Program-made: the position numbers and the translations under genes
Notes under the pieces: generated by a model
What the model saw: the letters and a program-made list of their open reading frames with translations, nothing else
The model's database searches: none
Told to the model about the DNA's origin: nothing
Shown here: piece after piece, positions 1 through 8,532 of the stretch
Position numbering within the stretch: the stretch's first letter is position 1
Layout of the letters: the number at the start of each line of letters is the position of its first letter
Assembly: GCF_001722335.1 (NCBI RefSeq)
Contig: NZ_MIHA01000019.1
Span: 1 to 64,000 of the forward strand
From: Mycolicibacterium flavescens
GTDB taxonomy: Bacteria; Actinomycetota; Actinomycetes; Mycobacteriales; Mycobacteriaceae
DNA: 64,000 nucleotides
Direction of reading: 5' to 3'

Positions 1-237
1 ATCGACGGTATCGAGGACGGTCTCAACGCGGTCAAGAGCGGCGAGTTCATCGGCACCTCGCTGCAGAACGGCACGGTGGAACTCGCGGCGGGACTCACCG
101 GTCGGCGCGCAACCGGCCATCAACGGTCGGCTTCGCTAAGCTCTATCCGAAAGCCAAAGCGAAGCCACGGGAGACCTTCAGCGTGTCTGAACAGCCGGCG
201 CACCGCCGCTCACGGGACGTGGCTTCGCCGTCGGTGA
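1..237 (+). CDS. 3' fragment of a periplasmic sugar-binding-type protein (partial, C-terminus doubtful)
   Basis: The frame is open from base 1. Its first 31 codons (starting [16 protein letters not shown] and reaching GTVELAAGL) look like the C-terminal lobe of a type 1 periplasmic binding protein of an ABC sugar importer. After about residue 33 the sequence becomes Arg/Ser-rich and unlike that family, and the frame runs to a TGA at 235-237, overlapping the next gene by 55 bases. Either the true protein end has been lost in a rearrangement near position 95, or a frameshift is present. The start lies outside the window. The family call is moderate and the 3' end is uncertain. Confidence 0.4.
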   Translation: MDGIEDGLNAVKSGEFIGTSLQNGTVELAAGLTGRRATGHQRSASLSSIRKPKRSHGRPSACLNSRRTAAHGTWLRRR

Positions 238-1430
238 TTCCCGAAAACGCTTATGCGCCAGGCGGATTCCGTGCGCAGAGCCGGTTCAGCGATCCGTCGG
301 CCGAGCCGCCGCCGGAATGGACGGCGCCCACCCCGCCCAACGGAATCCCGGTGTCGCCGGCTGCCTTCGGGCCGCCCCCCTTCGAGGAGCCGGGGTACGG
401 CCCGCCGGTTGCTGAGCCCGCGCCCTACGAACCCCCGGTGTACGGGCCGGCCGCCTACGGCGCGCCCCAGTACGGCGATCCCGCCTACGAGGACCCGCCG
501 CCGTACCTGGACCTGTCCACGGTGGCCCTGCTCGGGGAGCGCAGGCGCGCGCCGTCGGAAGGGTGGCGACGGTGGCTGTACTTCGCGTCGGCCAAGACGA
601 TCAACCTCGGCGAGGGCCCCAAGACCGTCCGCCGCCGCACGCTGGCCGCGCAGGTTCAGCGCCCGCTGCGGGGTTGCTACCGGATCGCGGTGCTTTCGCT
701 CAAGGGCGGTGTCGGCAAGACCACGATCACCGCGACGCTGGGCGCCACGCTGGCCTCGGTCCGCGGCGACCGGGTGATCGCCGTCGACGCCAACCCCGAC
801 CGCGGAACGCTCAGCCAGAAGGTGCCTCTGGAAACCCCGGCCACCGTCCGGCATCTGCTGCGCGACGCCGAGGGCATCGCCGCCTACAGCGATGTGCGGG
901 CCTACACGTCGCAGGGCCCGAGCCGGCTGGAGGTGCTGGCCTCCGAGAGCGACCCGGCGGTGTCGGAGGCGTTCAGCTCCGACGACTACGTCCGCACCCT
1001 CGAGGTGCTCGAACGGTTCTACAGCCTGGTGCTCACCGACTGCGGCACCGGGCTGATGCACTCGGCGATGGCTGCGGTGTTGTCGAAAGCCGATGCGCTG
1101 GTGGTGGTCAGCTCCGGTTCGGTCGACGGCGCCCGCAGTGCGTCGGCGACGCTGGACTGGCTCGACGCGCACGGCCACCAGGACATGGTGCGCAACTCGG
1201 TGGCGGTGATCAACGCGGTGCGGCCTCGCTCGGGCAAGGTCGACATGAAGAAGGTCGTCGACCATTTCAACCGGCGCTGCCGGGCGGTGCTGCAGGTGCC
1301 GTTCGACCCGCATCTGGAAGAGGGCGCCGAGATCAGCCTGGAGCGGCTCAAACCGCAGACGCGGGAAGCGCTGCTGGAACTCGCTGCGGTGGTGGCCGCC
1401 GGATTCGTCGGCGCCCGTCGACCCGGCTAG
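183..1430 (+). CDS. MinD/ParA-like ATPase with Pro/Tyr-rich N-terminus (Rv0530-like)
   Basis: This 415-residue protein has a disordered N-terminal 110 residues rich in Pro, Tyr and Gly (repeated YGPP/YGAP-type units). It is followed by a P-loop ATPase of the SIMIBI class. The deviant Walker A motif LKGGVGKTT lies near residue 179, the [11 protein letters not shown] strand follows, and a Walker B-like LVLTDCGTG is near 285. The build resembles mycobacterial EspI-like and Rv0530 proteins, in which a proline-rich tail precedes a MinD domain. The start is GTG with GGGAG about ten bases upstream. Its exact cellular role is unknown; a cytosolic ATP-driven switch at the membrane or a secretion complex is an inference. 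Its TAG stop overlaps the stop of the convergent small gene. Confidence 0.8.
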   Translation: MSEQPAHRRSRDVASPSVIPENAYAPGGFRAQSRFSDPSAEPPPEWTAPTPPNGIPVSPAAFGPPPFEEPGYGPPVAEPAPYEPPVYGPAAYGAPQYGDPAYEDPPPYLDLSTVALLGERRRAPSEGWRRWLYFASAKTINLGEGPKTVRRRTLAAQVQRPLRGCYRIAVLSLKGGVGKTTITATLGATLASVRGDRVIAVDANPDRGTLSQKVPLETPATVRHLLRDAEGIAAYSDVRAYTSQGPSRLEVLASESDPAVSEAFSSDDYVRTLEVLERFYSLVLTDCGTGLMHSAMAAVLSKADALVVVSSGSVDGARSASATLDWLDAHGHQDMVRNSVAVINAVRPRSGKVDMKKVVDHFNRRCRAVLQVPFDPHLEEGAEISLERLKPQTREALLELAAVVAAGFVGARRPG

Positions 1431-1588
1431 GGCCGCGGATTGTCTTCCTGGCCGAGCCGACGCAGGAACTCTGGGTCGTCGTCGGGCCCGATCACGCGGG
1501 TCCGCGGACGGCTCGAAGATTCTCGTGTCATTCGCCAGCCGATGTACATCAGCGTTGCCAGCACGAGAGCCAGGAGCAGATACGCCAC
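1427..1588 (-). CDS. small single-pass membrane protein (Rv0530A-like)
   Basis: A 53-residue reading frame on the minus strand starts at GTG (1586-1588) behind a strong GGAGG at 1597-1601. It begins with a hydrophobic helix (VAYLLLALVLATLMYIGW), followed by a basic, polar tail ending in [14 protein letters not shown] short gene called Rv0530A is annotated next to Rv0530 in M. tuberculosis, which supports reality. Its TAG stop and the TAG of the MinD-like gene share the palindrome CTAG, so the two genes end tail to tail with a three-base overlap. Function unknown; the segment predicts a small inner-membrane protein with a cytoplasmic tail. Confidence 0.65.
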   Translation of the reverse strand: MAYLLLALVLATLMYIGWRMTRESSSRPRTRVIGPDDDPEFLRRLGQEDNPRP

Positions 1589-1638
1589 CGAAAAAACCTC
1601 CTTGTCTCGAATATACGCGCCGTCGGTAGGCTCGGTTC

Positions 1639-1947
1639 GTGTCTGATGCTCGTCCGGGAACCCGGCTCGTCTTCGATGTGGCGGTCTACGTGCTGGCGCG
1701 GCTGCTCCTGGTGGCCGTCGTGGCGGCGGTGATCCTCGGCGTCGGCCATGTGCTCGGGCTGCGCGAGTTCCCGCTCATCGTGGCGTTGCTGTTCGCGTTC
1801 GTGATCGCCCTGCCGCTGGGCATCTGGTTGCTGGCGCCGCTGCGCCGGCGGGCCACCGCGAGCATTGCCGCCGTCGACGAACGACGCCGTCGCGACCGCG
1901 AACAGTTGCAGGCTCGCCTGCGCGGCGAGGACCCGTCGACCTCATGA
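1639..1947 (+). CDS. small membrane protein, DUF4229-type (Rv0531-like)
   Basis: A 102-residue protein starting at GTG 1639. Two hydrophobic helices (roughly residues 10-32 and 38-62) are followed by a charged cytoplasmic tail (VDERRRRDREQLQARLRG) likely to be helical. The architecture matches the actinobacterial DUF4229 family and the position matches Rv0531. It is divergent from the 53-residue gene across 50 bp and overlaps the aminotransferase start by four bases (ATGA), so the two are probably cotranscribed. No enzymatic motif is visible; role unknown. Confidence 0.7.
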   Translation: MSDARPGTRLVFDVAVYVLARLLLVAVVAAVILGVGHVLGLREFPLIVALLFAFVIALPLGIWLLAPLRRRATASIAAVDERRRRDREQLQARLRGEDPSTS

Positions 1948-2984
1948 CCGCCGCCGGGCGGGAGGTGTTCGGTGCGCGCTTCCCCGGCGCGGCCGGCTTC
2001 CTGAACAGTCCCACCTACGGTCTGCCTCCGCACTTCGTCGTCGACGCGCTGCAGGGCTGCATCGCGCGCTGGCAGGCCGGGACCATCGACGTCCCGTCGT
2101 TCGACGACAGCGTGCGCGCCGCGCGCGACGGTTACGCGACGCTGGCCGGGGTGCCCGGTGAGTCGGTGACGATGGGATCGACCGTGTCCGGGCTGCTGGG
2201 TCTGGTCGCGGCCGCCGTGCCCGACGGCAGCCGTGTGGTCACGGTGCCCGGCGAGTTCACCAGCACCACGTTCCCGTTCGCTGCCCAGGCGGCCCGCGGC
2301 GTGACGGTGACCGAGCTGCCCGCGCCCGAATTGGTGGACGCCGCAGCGCAATTCGATGTCGTCGCCGTGAGCCTGGTTCAGTCGGCGACCGGTGCGGTGC
2401 TCGACACCGACGCACTGCGGCGATCCGTCGACGGCACCGACACCATCACGGTCATCGACGTCACCCAGGCCCTGGGCTGGAAGCACCTCGACCTCAGTTG
2501 GGCCGACGTCACGGTCGCGGCGGTCTACAAGTGGCTGATGGCGCCGCGGGGCACCGCGTTCATGTCGGTGCGCCGCCGGGTCAGCAGGCGGATGACCCCG
2601 CACGCCGCGAACTGGTACGGCGGTGCGGACCCGTGGCAGTCGATCTACGGGCTGCCACTCCGGCTGGCCGACGACGCACGGCGGTTCGACCTCTCACCGG
2701 CGTGGTTCAGCGTGCTCGGTGCGGGGTTGACGCTGCCGTGGCTGGCCTCGCTGGACCGGTCCGCGGTGGAGCGACACACCGTCGGGCTCGCCGATCGGCT
2801 GCGGACCACGCTGGACCTGCCGGCCGAGGAGTCGGCGATCGTCTCGCTGCCCGTCGACGGCGCAGCCGACAAGCTGGCGCGCGCAGGCATTCGGGCGGCG
2901 GTGCGGGCGGGCGCCGTGCGGGTCGGGTTCCATCTCTACAACACCGATGACGACGTGGATTCGCTGTTGGCGGCCCTGCGGTAA
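1944..2984 (+). CDS. class V aminotransferase-like PLP enzyme
   Basis: A 346-residue protein with the fold-type I PLP pattern of the class V (SufS/kynureninase/isopenicillin epimerase-like) group. The GSTVSGLLGLV segment near 75 would bind the cofactor phosphate, VIDVTQALGW near 172 carries the Asp/Gln that contact the pyridine ring, and AAVYKWLMAPRG near 195 carries the Schiff-base lysine. Class V enzymes transfer or eliminate amino groups or remove sulfur from cysteine. No catalytic cysteine loop typical of desulfurases is obvious, so the substrate is open. The gene overlaps the preceding DUF4229-like gene and is followed by a hairpin at 2996-3012. Confidence 0.8.
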   Translation: MTAAGREVFGARFPGAAGFLNSPTYGLPPHFVVDALQGCIARWQAGTIDVPSFDDSVRAARDGYATLAGVPGESVTMGSTVSGLLGLVAAAVPDGSRVVTVPGEFTSTTFPFAAQAARGVTVTELPAPELVDAAAQFDVVAVSLVQSATGAVLDTDALRRSVDGTDTITVIDVTQALGWKHLDLSWADVTVAAVYKWLMAPRGTAFMSVRRRVSRRMTPHAANWYGGADPWQSIYGLPLRLADDARRFDLSPAWFSVLGAGLTLPWLASLDRSAVERHTVGLADRLRTTLDLPAEESAIVSLPVDGAADKLARAGIRAAVRAGAVRVGFHLYNTDDDVDSLLAALR

Positions 2985-2995
2985 TTCGGCACTCC

Positions 2996-3012
2996 GGCGG
3001 GAAAATCCCGCC
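2996..3012 (+). terminator. stem-loop after the aminotransferase gene
   Basis: A perfect 7-bp stem GGCGGGA / TCCCGCC with an AAA loop begins 11 bases after the aminotransferase TAA. There is no run of T, which is usual for mycobacterial intrinsic terminators. The following 200 bases up to 3225 hold no convincing gene; they include an inverted repeat GTGCG-GATAA-CGCAC at 3032-3046. Confidence 0.5.
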
Positions 3013-3225
3013 CGAAAAGCGCAACATCGTTGTGCGGATAACGCACCGAAAACTCAGCTAATCGGGATGCCATCGCGCGCCGGATCCTGCGCGCCCGTTG
3101 ACTGGTGTAGAAAAACGCGAATCGCGGCAGCGCCAGCAAAATCAGCAACAACAAGTCGTCGCTTTTCGGTCGCGCGCTTCGCGGAACGGATTGCGTCGCC
3201 GCATTCGGCCGGGTAAGTAACGGTC

Positions 3226-3570
3226 ATGACCTCTCCCAAGAAACTCTATGGCCGGTGGTTGAACGAGTTGTGGGCCGGAGAGCCCGTCGCCGCCGAACTG
3301 GTCACCGACGACTTCGTCGGCCACTGGCCGGGCCGGGAGGTGCGCGGGCCCTCGGAGTTGGAGGCCGTGGTGGGAGAGACCCAACGCATGCTGGCCGACC
3401 TGAAGTTCGTCATCGAGGTGGAACCGTTCATCGACGGCGACCTGATGGCGGCGCGGTGGATCGGCACGGGTGCGGCCAAGGACGGGCCGAAACGGTTCAC
3501 CGGCAACGACATCCTGCGCATCTCCGACGGCCGGATCGCCGAGTACTGGACCAGCACCGCGGCCGGTTAG
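3226..3570 (+). CDS. SnoaL-like / NTF2-fold protein
   Basis: A 114-residue protein of the NTF2-like alpha+beta barrel type. The pattern is an N-terminal helix (KKLYGRWLNELWAG), a DDFVGHWPG segment, then FIDGDLMAARWIGTG and the C-terminal ILRISDGRIAEYW strand pair characteristic of the SnoaL ester-cyclase group. Members are polyketide cyclases, isomerases or uncharacterised small-molecule binders; the substrate here cannot be read from sequence. It is a lone plus-strand gene whose TAG overlaps the TAA of the convergent membrane gene at 3567. Confidence 0.75.
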   Translation: MTSPKKLYGRWLNELWAGEPVAAELVTDDFVGHWPGREVRGPSELEAVVGETQRMLADLKFVIEVEPFIDGDLMAARWIGTGAAKDGPKRFTGNDILRISDGRIAEYWTSTAAG

Positions 3571-4271
3571 GCACCGTCGCGCAGCACCTGCCGGAGTTTG
3601 TCGAGGGGGTCTCCGGCGCCGGGGTTCAGGCGCAGCACGTTCTCCGGTGATTCGGGTGCGGCTGCCGCCGCCGGCGGCGGGGGTGGCACCGGTGCGGCCG
3701 CCGGTGGCGGCGGCGGTGGGGGTGGCGGCGCGTCGAGCCCCGCCAGCTTCGCCGACAGCCGGGGTGCGGCGTCGGCCCGGACCGCCCGCCGCTCGGAATC
3801 GGGATCGGAGTTGGCTTCGAAGCAGCCGGCCGGGGCGGACGTCACCAGGTCCAGCGCGCTCAGGTAGCGGTCGCGGGCCTCGGCGGGCCGGTTCTCCCAG
3901 GCGTCGATGTCGCCCTGGCGCTCGCGGACGAGTTCCAGGTTGACCAGCACCGGACACGTCTGCTCGGTCGGTGTGCGCGCCAGCGCGTCGGAGAAGTAGC
4001 GGTCGGCGTCGACGAGCCGGTTCTGCAGTACCGCCAGGGCGCCCGCGGCGAACGGCGCCTTCGCCGGTTCCACGATGTTGAGCGTGCTCATCCTCGAGAC
4101 GTTGCCGCGCAGCGCGTCGGTGTCGCCGTCGGCGAAGTTCGACACCGCGGCGTTGCCCGCGAGCACCGCGGAGATGAGCTTGACGGCCACGACGACGACG
4201 GCGACGGCCAGCGGCGCCGACGCCCACACGAGACGCCGCCGCAGCCGCAACCGGCGGGGCCGCGCCCTCAC
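3567..4271 (-). CDS. membrane-anchored TPR-like protein, last gene of MoxR operon
   Basis: A 234-residue protein with an Arg-rich N-terminus, one membrane helix (about 13-40, LVWASAPLAVAVVVVAVKLI) and an extracytoplasmic helical region. That region contains ADRYFSDALARTP and ARDRYLSALDLV, which look like two tetratricopeptide-type helices. It ends in a proline/alanine-rich stretch and a short helix (DPLDKLRQVL). It resembles the TPR component (BatC/BatE-like) of MoxR-VWA operons. GTG start at 4271 overlaps the upstream gene's TGA by four bases. Role inferred as assembly partner of the VWA-like membrane proteins encoded just upstream. Confidence 0.6.
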   Translation of the reverse strand: MRARPRRLRLRRRLVWASAPLAVAVVVVAVKLISAVLAGNAAVSNFADGDTDALRGNVSRMSTLNIVEPAKAPFAAGALAVLQNRLVDADRYFSDALARTPTEQTCPVLVNLELVRERQGDIDAWENRPAEARDRYLSALDLVTSAPAGCFEANSDPDSERRAVRADAAPRLSAKLAGLDAPPPPPPPPPAAAPVPPPPPAAAAAPESPENVLRLNPGAGDPLDKLRQVLRDGA

Positions 4272-5200
4272 AGCGTCACCTCGCGGCGGGCGGTACGGGC
4301 CGCCCGGTACTCGCGCAGGTTGAGGAAGATCTCGAACAGCAGCAGCACGGCGGCGGCCAGCGTGAAGACCCAGTACAGGTCGGTGCGGTCGGCGCGCTCG
4401 ACCGGCGCCGGCCCCGCCGCCACCCCCGCCGCCTCCGGTGCGGCGTCGCCGACGGGCTGCGCCGGGTCGCGCGGCACGTAGGGCACGCCGAGCTGATCGG
4501 CGATCCGCTGCAGCCCCGCGTCGTCACGCGCGGCGCCGTAGCCGAACACCGCGCCCCCGTCGACCGAGCCGGGGACCGGTTCGAACTCGCCCTGCGGCGC
4601 CTTGGATCCGGGTGCGCCCGGACCGAAGTAGAACACCAGGTTCGGCGCGCCAGGGGTGCGCTGGCCGGCCGCGATCAGCTGGTAGCGCAGCACGTTGGAG
4701 GCGGCCGCCGCGTTCACCCCGACCTCCTCGGCGGGCAGCGGCCGCACCCCCGCGATGGTCGGAGCGAGGCTCCAGGCATCCTCGGACAGCGGCCATTCCA
4801 GCGACGGCCGGGCCGCGAAGGTGATCAGCGCGAAACGGGCCTGCGGGTAGTGGTCGATCAGCGCGGTGACGTCGTCGCGGATCCCGTCGATGCGGGGACC
4901 GTCGCCGTGGTCGGCGACCGCCGTGTCCGCGGACCGGTCGACGAGCAAAAAGATGTTGGGCACGTCGTCGGCCGCGGCGGCGGCCCCGGGGTCCGCGCCG
5001 TCACCGCCGCCGAGGGTGGGCCGGGCCGCGGCGATCAGCATCAGCAGCACCGCCAGGGTCAGGCCGGACCAGCGCCAGACCGTCGTCCACCGGTGGCCGG
5101 AGCGGCGCGCCAGCTGGCCCATCGTGATCAACCGCAGCAGCAGCGCGACCACGGCCACCGCGAGCAGCAGCGCGGGCGGCACGACAGGTGAGAACGTCAT
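4268..5200 (-). CDS. VWA-like membrane protein of MoxR operon (degenerate MIDAS)
   Basis: A 310-residue protein with two membrane helices at the N-terminus (about 8-26 and 43-65), an extracytoplasmic domain and one helix near the C-terminus (YWVFTLAAAVLLLFEIFL). The central domain reads like a von Willebrand A fold: NIFLLVDRSADTAV stands where a DxSxS metal site would be, followed by an ARFALITFAARPSLEWPLS segment as in BatA/BatB-like proteins. The metal site is DRSAD rather than DxSxS, so cation-dependent adhesion may be lost. ATG 5200 is chosen because it overlaps the preceding stop (ATGA). Confidence 0.65.
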   Translation of the reverse strand: MTFSPVVPPALLLAVAVVALLLRLITMGQLARRSGHRWTTVWRWSGLTLAVLLMLIAAARPTLGGGDGADPGAAAAADDVPNIFLLVDRSADTAVADHGDGPRIDGIRDDVTALIDHYPQARFALITFAARPSLEWPLSEDAWSLAPTIAGVRPLPAEEVGVNAAAASNVLRYQLIAAGQRTPGAPNLVFYFGPGAPGSKAPQGEFEPVPGSVDGGAVFGYGAARDDAGLQRIADQLGVPYVPRDPAQPVGDAAPEAAGVAAGPAPVERADRTDLYWVFTLAAAVLLLFEIFLNLREYRAARTARREVTL

Positions 5201-6201
5201 CGCCGCAACACCGCCAGCGACAGGCACAGCAGCAGCGTCACCACGACCCCGACCGCCAGCGGGATGGTCGGGACGTCCCCGCGGAAGCCGGCGAGCGTGG
5301 CCGACGCATCGGTCTGCGGCGGATGGGCGCGGATCCCGGACAGCTGCGCGGCCAGGTCGTCGCTGACCGGTGCGTACCGCCCGTAGGTCTCCTGGACCAC
5401 CGCGCGGATCGGGCCGGGGGACGAGACCAGCGCGTTGACCTGCACGTTGCGCTCACGCGCCAGTTCGGTCACCTGCTGGTCGGTGAACAGCGAGGGGCGG
5501 GTGTCGTCGGCGGCCCGCAGCTCGCCGGGACCGAGATAGATCAGCGAGCGACGGCGGTCCGCAGGCGCCTCGCCCGGCGGGAACCCGGTCAGGCACAACG
5601 CCAGCACGTCGGCTGCGGTGGGCGCGTAGTCCGCGTAGCTCACCGGCGCGGTGAAGCCCGCGACGGTGGCGCGCTTGGCCGCCAGCTGCGCAGCCGGCAG
5701 CGCGTCGTCGTCGGGAAGGGTGGCCACCCGCGCGGCGTCGCCGAGGCGTTCGACGACGTACTGGTGGTCGCGGGTCAGCGGGATCACCCGGCGGTTGGTG
5801 GAGGTCAGCCCGATCCGTTGGGGGCCGGCGCTTCTCGCCTCTTCGGCGAAGTAGCTCAGAAACGCGCCGGTGGTCGGGTCGGTGACGGGCGCGCCGACGC
5901 ACAGCATGATGTCGTCGCCGATGTCGGGCGGCTGCAGTGACCACCACACGCCATTGGGCCGGGCGCTGGCCACCGTCGCCGCCCCGAACAGCAGGATCAG
6001 CAGCGCGATCGTGACGATCATCGAAACGGTCCTGGCGCGCGCGATCCTGGCGTACTCGGGCAGCGCGGTCAGGCGCGCCGAGTTGGCCAGCGGCCGCAGC
6101 CGCCGCTGCGTCTGGCTGGTCGGCAGCAACAGAGCCATCGCGACAGCGACTGCCAGACAACCGAATCCGATGACTGCGACCGGCCACCAAGTCAGGGCCA
6201 T
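5197..6201 (-). CDS. second VWA-like membrane protein of MoxR operon
   Basis: A 334-residue protein with helices at about 5-25, 60-82 and the extreme C-terminus (IPLAVGVVVTLLLCLSLAVL). The extracytoplasmic domain between them has the alternating strand/helix rhythm of a VWA fold (DDIMLCVGAPV, RRSLIYLGPGEL, NVQVNALVSSPGP) but no DxSxS motif at all. It appears to be a paralogous partner of the next gene. In MoxR-DUF58-VWA operons such proteins are proposed clients or effectors of the MoxR ATPase. Start ATG 6201 lies ten bases inside the upstream gene. Confidence 0.6.
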   Translation of the reverse strand: MALTWWPVAVIGFGCLAVAVAMALLLPTSQTQRRLRPLANSARLTALPEYARIARARTVSMIVTIALLILLFGAATVASARPNGVWWSLQPPDIGDDIMLCVGAPVTDPTTGAFLSYFAEEARSAGPQRIGLTSTNRRVIPLTRDHQYVVERLGDAARVATLPDDDALPAAQLAAKRATVAGFTAPVSYADYAPTAADVLALCLTGFPPGEAPADRRRSLIYLGPGELRAADDTRPSLFTDQQVTELARERNVQVNALVSSPGPIRAVVQETYGRYAPVSDDLAAQLSGIRAHPPQTDASATLAGFRGDVPTIPLAVGVVVTLLLCLSLAVLRR

Positions 6202-6665
6202 GAACGGATCAGCTCCTCGGCCTCGGCGCCGACTTCGTCGACGTGGACCGCCGACGCGTTGTTGAACTGGGCGTCGTCGAGGGCGGCCAGCACCGGCGCG
6301 GCGGGCGCCAGGTCGCCGGCGCCTATTGCGTCGAGGTGCAGGTACTGCGCGCGAACCCCGGTCGCCTGACCGAGGAAGCTGCGCAGCGTCCGGCTCATCG
6401 CCGCTGCGGCCTGCGCCGCGGTCAGCTCACCGTCGCGGTGGCGGGCCACGGTGCGGCGCACCGCCGCGGCGAAGCGGCGTCGCAGCAGCCTGGCGTGGAT
6501 GTCGCGTACCGCGGGCAGCCGCCGCAGCTGGTCCGACGGCAGCGTCCACACGAAAACGGCTGCATACCAGGCGATCACGAACACCAGCAGCGCCAGGCCC
6601 AGCCACAGCCATCCGGTCCAGTACGGCGACGGACCTCCGACGAACCGCAGCAGATCATCCGGCAC
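6192..6665 (-). CDS. membrane protein of MoxR operon (DUF4381-like position)
   Basis: A 157-residue protein with GTG start at 6665. One membrane helix spans about residues 18-40 (WLWLGLALLVFVIAWYAAVF). It is followed by a cytoplasmic helical domain rich in Arg and Ala (ARLLRRRFAAAVRRTVARH, then SRTLRSFLGQATG). The size, single helix and place between DUF58 and VWA genes resemble the DUF4381 component of MoxR clusters, but I cannot confirm that family by eye. It overlaps both neighbours by about ten bases. Confidence 0.55.
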   Translation of the reverse strand: MPDDLLRFVGGPSPYWTGWLWLGLALLVFVIAWYAAVFVWTLPSDQLRRLPAVRDIHARLLRRRFAAAVRRTVARHRDGELTAAQAAAAMSRTLRSFLGQATGVRAQYLHLDAIGAGDLAPAAPVLAALDDAQFNNASAVHVDEVGAEAEELIRSWP

Positions 6666-7527
6666 GCGCGTACACCCCGGTGAGTTCGACGAGCCGGGAC
6701 CGGATCTGGGCGCTGCCGTCGATCCTGGTGTGCGGGACCGCGTGGGTGGTCATGAACTCCGCGAGCCGGTGTACCCGGTGCTGTTCGGCGCGCCGGTAGG
6801 CGGTCACCACCCGCGGCCCCAACGTCGCGCTGTCGAGGACGTAGCGGCCGGTGGACACGTCGAATCCGGCGCGGTCGTCGCCGGTCGTGCCGACGGCGGG
6901 CAGGTCGGTGACCATCGCCCACAGCAGGTCGTGGCGGCCGGTCAGCCGTCGCACCGAGTCGCTGAGGCGGTCGTCGACCTCGGGCTCGTCGGAGACCACG
7001 ACGATCAGCATCGGATGACGGTAATGCGTTGCGACGTAATCCAACTGGCAGACGATGTCGCTGCGGCCGGGTCGCGACCGCACGTGCCCGTAGTAGCGGT
7101 GCAGCATGCTTTCGATGTGGGTCTCGCCGCGGCGCTGGCGGATGTTGACGCACCCGCGGGTGTCGCCGAACACCATGCCGATCTGGTCGGCGCGGCCCAG
7201 CGTGATCAACCCGATGGCGCCCAGGATGTTCACGGCGACATCGCTTTTGCGTTCACCGGTCGGGGTCGCGGCGGCCATCTTGCGGCCGGCGTCGGCGACC
7301 AGCAGCACCTTGTGGTGCTTTTCGGAGACGTACCGTTTGATCAGCACGTGCCCGGACCGGGCCGAAGCCTTCCAGTCGATGTCGCGGACGTCGTCGCCGG
7401 GCACGTACGGCCGCAGATCGTCGAACTCCAGGCTGCGGGTGTGCAGAAGGGCGTAGCGGCCGCCTTCGAGCATGCCGCGGGTGTCGGTGCCGAAATACGT
7501 TCGCGCCGTTGTGAGATGTCTACCCAT
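6655..7527 (-). CDS. DUF58 domain protein
   Basis: A 290-residue cytoplasmic protein with the hallmark DUF58 sequence PGDDVRDIDWKASARSGH near residues 43-60, preceded by LHTRSLEFDDLRPY. It is followed by a VWA-like Rossmann region (VLLVADAGRKMA, where the usual DxSxSM is DAGRKM). DUF58 proteins are constant partners of MoxR AAA+ ATPases and are thought to act as adaptors. It starts seven bases after the MoxR stop and overlaps the following membrane gene by 11 bases, so all six genes from 8532 to 3567 form one transcription unit. Confidence 0.85.
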   Translation of the reverse strand: MGRHLTTARTYFGTDTRGMLEGGRYALLHTRSLEFDDLRPYVPGDDVRDIDWKASARSGHVLIKRYVSEKHHKVLLVADAGRKMAAATPTGERKSDVAVNILGAIGLITLGRADQIGMVFGDTRGCVNIRQRRGETHIESMLHRYYGHVRSRPGRSDIVCQLDYVATHYRHPMLIVVVSDEPEVDDRLSDSVRRLTGRHDLLWAMVTDLPAVGTTGDDRAGFDVSTGRYVLDSATLGPRVVTAYRRAEQHRVHRLAEFMTTHAVPHTRIDGSAQIRSRLVELTGVYARAG

Positions 7528-7533
7528 GCGCCG

Positions 7534-8532
7534 CTACGGGACTCGCACCGCTTGCAGGACGGCGTCGATGATCGTCTCCGGGGTGATGTTCGCGCTGGCC
7601 GCCTCGAACCCGAGGATCAGGCGGTGCCGCAGCACCCGGTGCGCGAGCTTGGCCACGTCGCCCGGGATGACGTGCCCGCGCCCGGACAGCAGCGCCAGTG
7701 CGCGAGCGGCGTTGCAGAACGCGATGGTGGCCCGCGGGCTGGCGCCGTACTCGACGAGCCGGGCCAGATGGGCGGGCAGGTACCGGTCGGGTTCGCGGGT
7801 GACGCTGACCAACTGGCTGGCGTAGTGCATCAACGCGCGGTCCATGTGCACCTGGCGGACCACCCGCTGCAGCCGGTGCACGTCGTCGAGGCCGGCGACC
7901 GGCCGGCTGCGGTGGTCCTTGTCGTAGAGCCCGGCGTCCATCCGCGCCATCACCTCGACCTCCTGGTCGGCGGTGGGGTAGTGCACCACGTCCTTGAGCA
8001 TGAACCGGTCGGTCTGGGCTTCCGACAGCGGATAGGTGCCCTCCTGGTCGACGGGGTTCTGGGTCGCGATGACCAGGAACGGCTCGGGGATCGGGTACTC
8101 GGTGCCCGCGATCGTGGTCTGGCGTTCCTCCATCGCCTCGAGCATCGCGCTCTGGGTCTTGGCGCTGGAGCGGTTGATCTCGTCGAGCAGCACGATGTTG
8201 GTGTGCACCGGGCCCAGTTGGGTGACGAACGAGTTGGTCGCCGACTCGTAGACCTGGGTGCCGATGATGTCGCTGGGCAGCAGGTCCGGGGTGCACTGGA
8301 TGCGCCGGAACCCGCCGTCGATGGATTCGGCGACGACGCGCGCGGCGGTCGTCTTGGCCAGGCCCGGAACGCTCTCGATCAGAATGTGGCCGCCGGCCAG
8401 CAGGCCGATCAGCAGCGACTCGCGCAGGTTCTCCTGGCCGACGACCTTGGCCGCGAACGCGTCGGAGATCGCGGCGACGACGCGCTGCGCCTCCGCGAGA
8501 TCTCGCTGGTCGAGTGTCCGTGCTGCGGTCAT
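7534..8532 (-). CDS. moxR: MoxR-family AAA+ ATPase
   Basis: A 332-residue AAA+ protein. Walker A SVPGLAKTT is at residues 54-62, Walker B IVLLDEINR at 113-121, the helix-2 insert region (SAMLEAMEERQTT) follows, and sensor 1 (VIATQNPVDQEGTYPLSEAQTDRF) sits near 160-185. This is the standard MoxR signature. MoxR proteins are ATP-driven chaperones that mature or activate VWA-containing partner complexes. It leads a six-gene operon (moxR, DUF58, membrane protein, two VWA-like proteins, TPR-like protein). The 140-bp region upstream (8533-8674) should hold its promoter; I see no strong motif there. Confidence 0.92.
   Translation of the reverse strand: MTAARTLDQRDLAEAQRVVAAISDAFAAKVVGQENLRESLLIGLLAGGHILIESVPGLAKTTAARVVAESIDGGFRRIQCTPDLLPSDIIGTQVYESATNSFVTQLGPVHTNIVLLDEINRSSAKTQSAMLEAMEERQTTIAGTEYPIPEPFLVIATQNPVDQEGTYPLSEAQTDRFMLKDVVHYPTADQEVEVMARMDAGLYDKDHRSRPVAGLDDVHRLQRVVRQVHMDRALMHYASQLVSVTREPDRYLPAHLARLVEYGASPRATIAFCNAARALALLSGRGHVIPGDVAKLAHRVLRHRLILGFEAASANITPETIIDAVLQAVRVP

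Noticed and set aside
2936..3154. 72-codon minus-strand frame beginning with a hydrophobic stretch (MLLLILLALPRFAFFYTS)
   Set aside because: The start would be TTG without a clear ribosome site, the frame runs through the terminator hairpin and into the aminotransferase 3' end, and the product resembles nothing I know. It cannot be excluded, but support is too weak.
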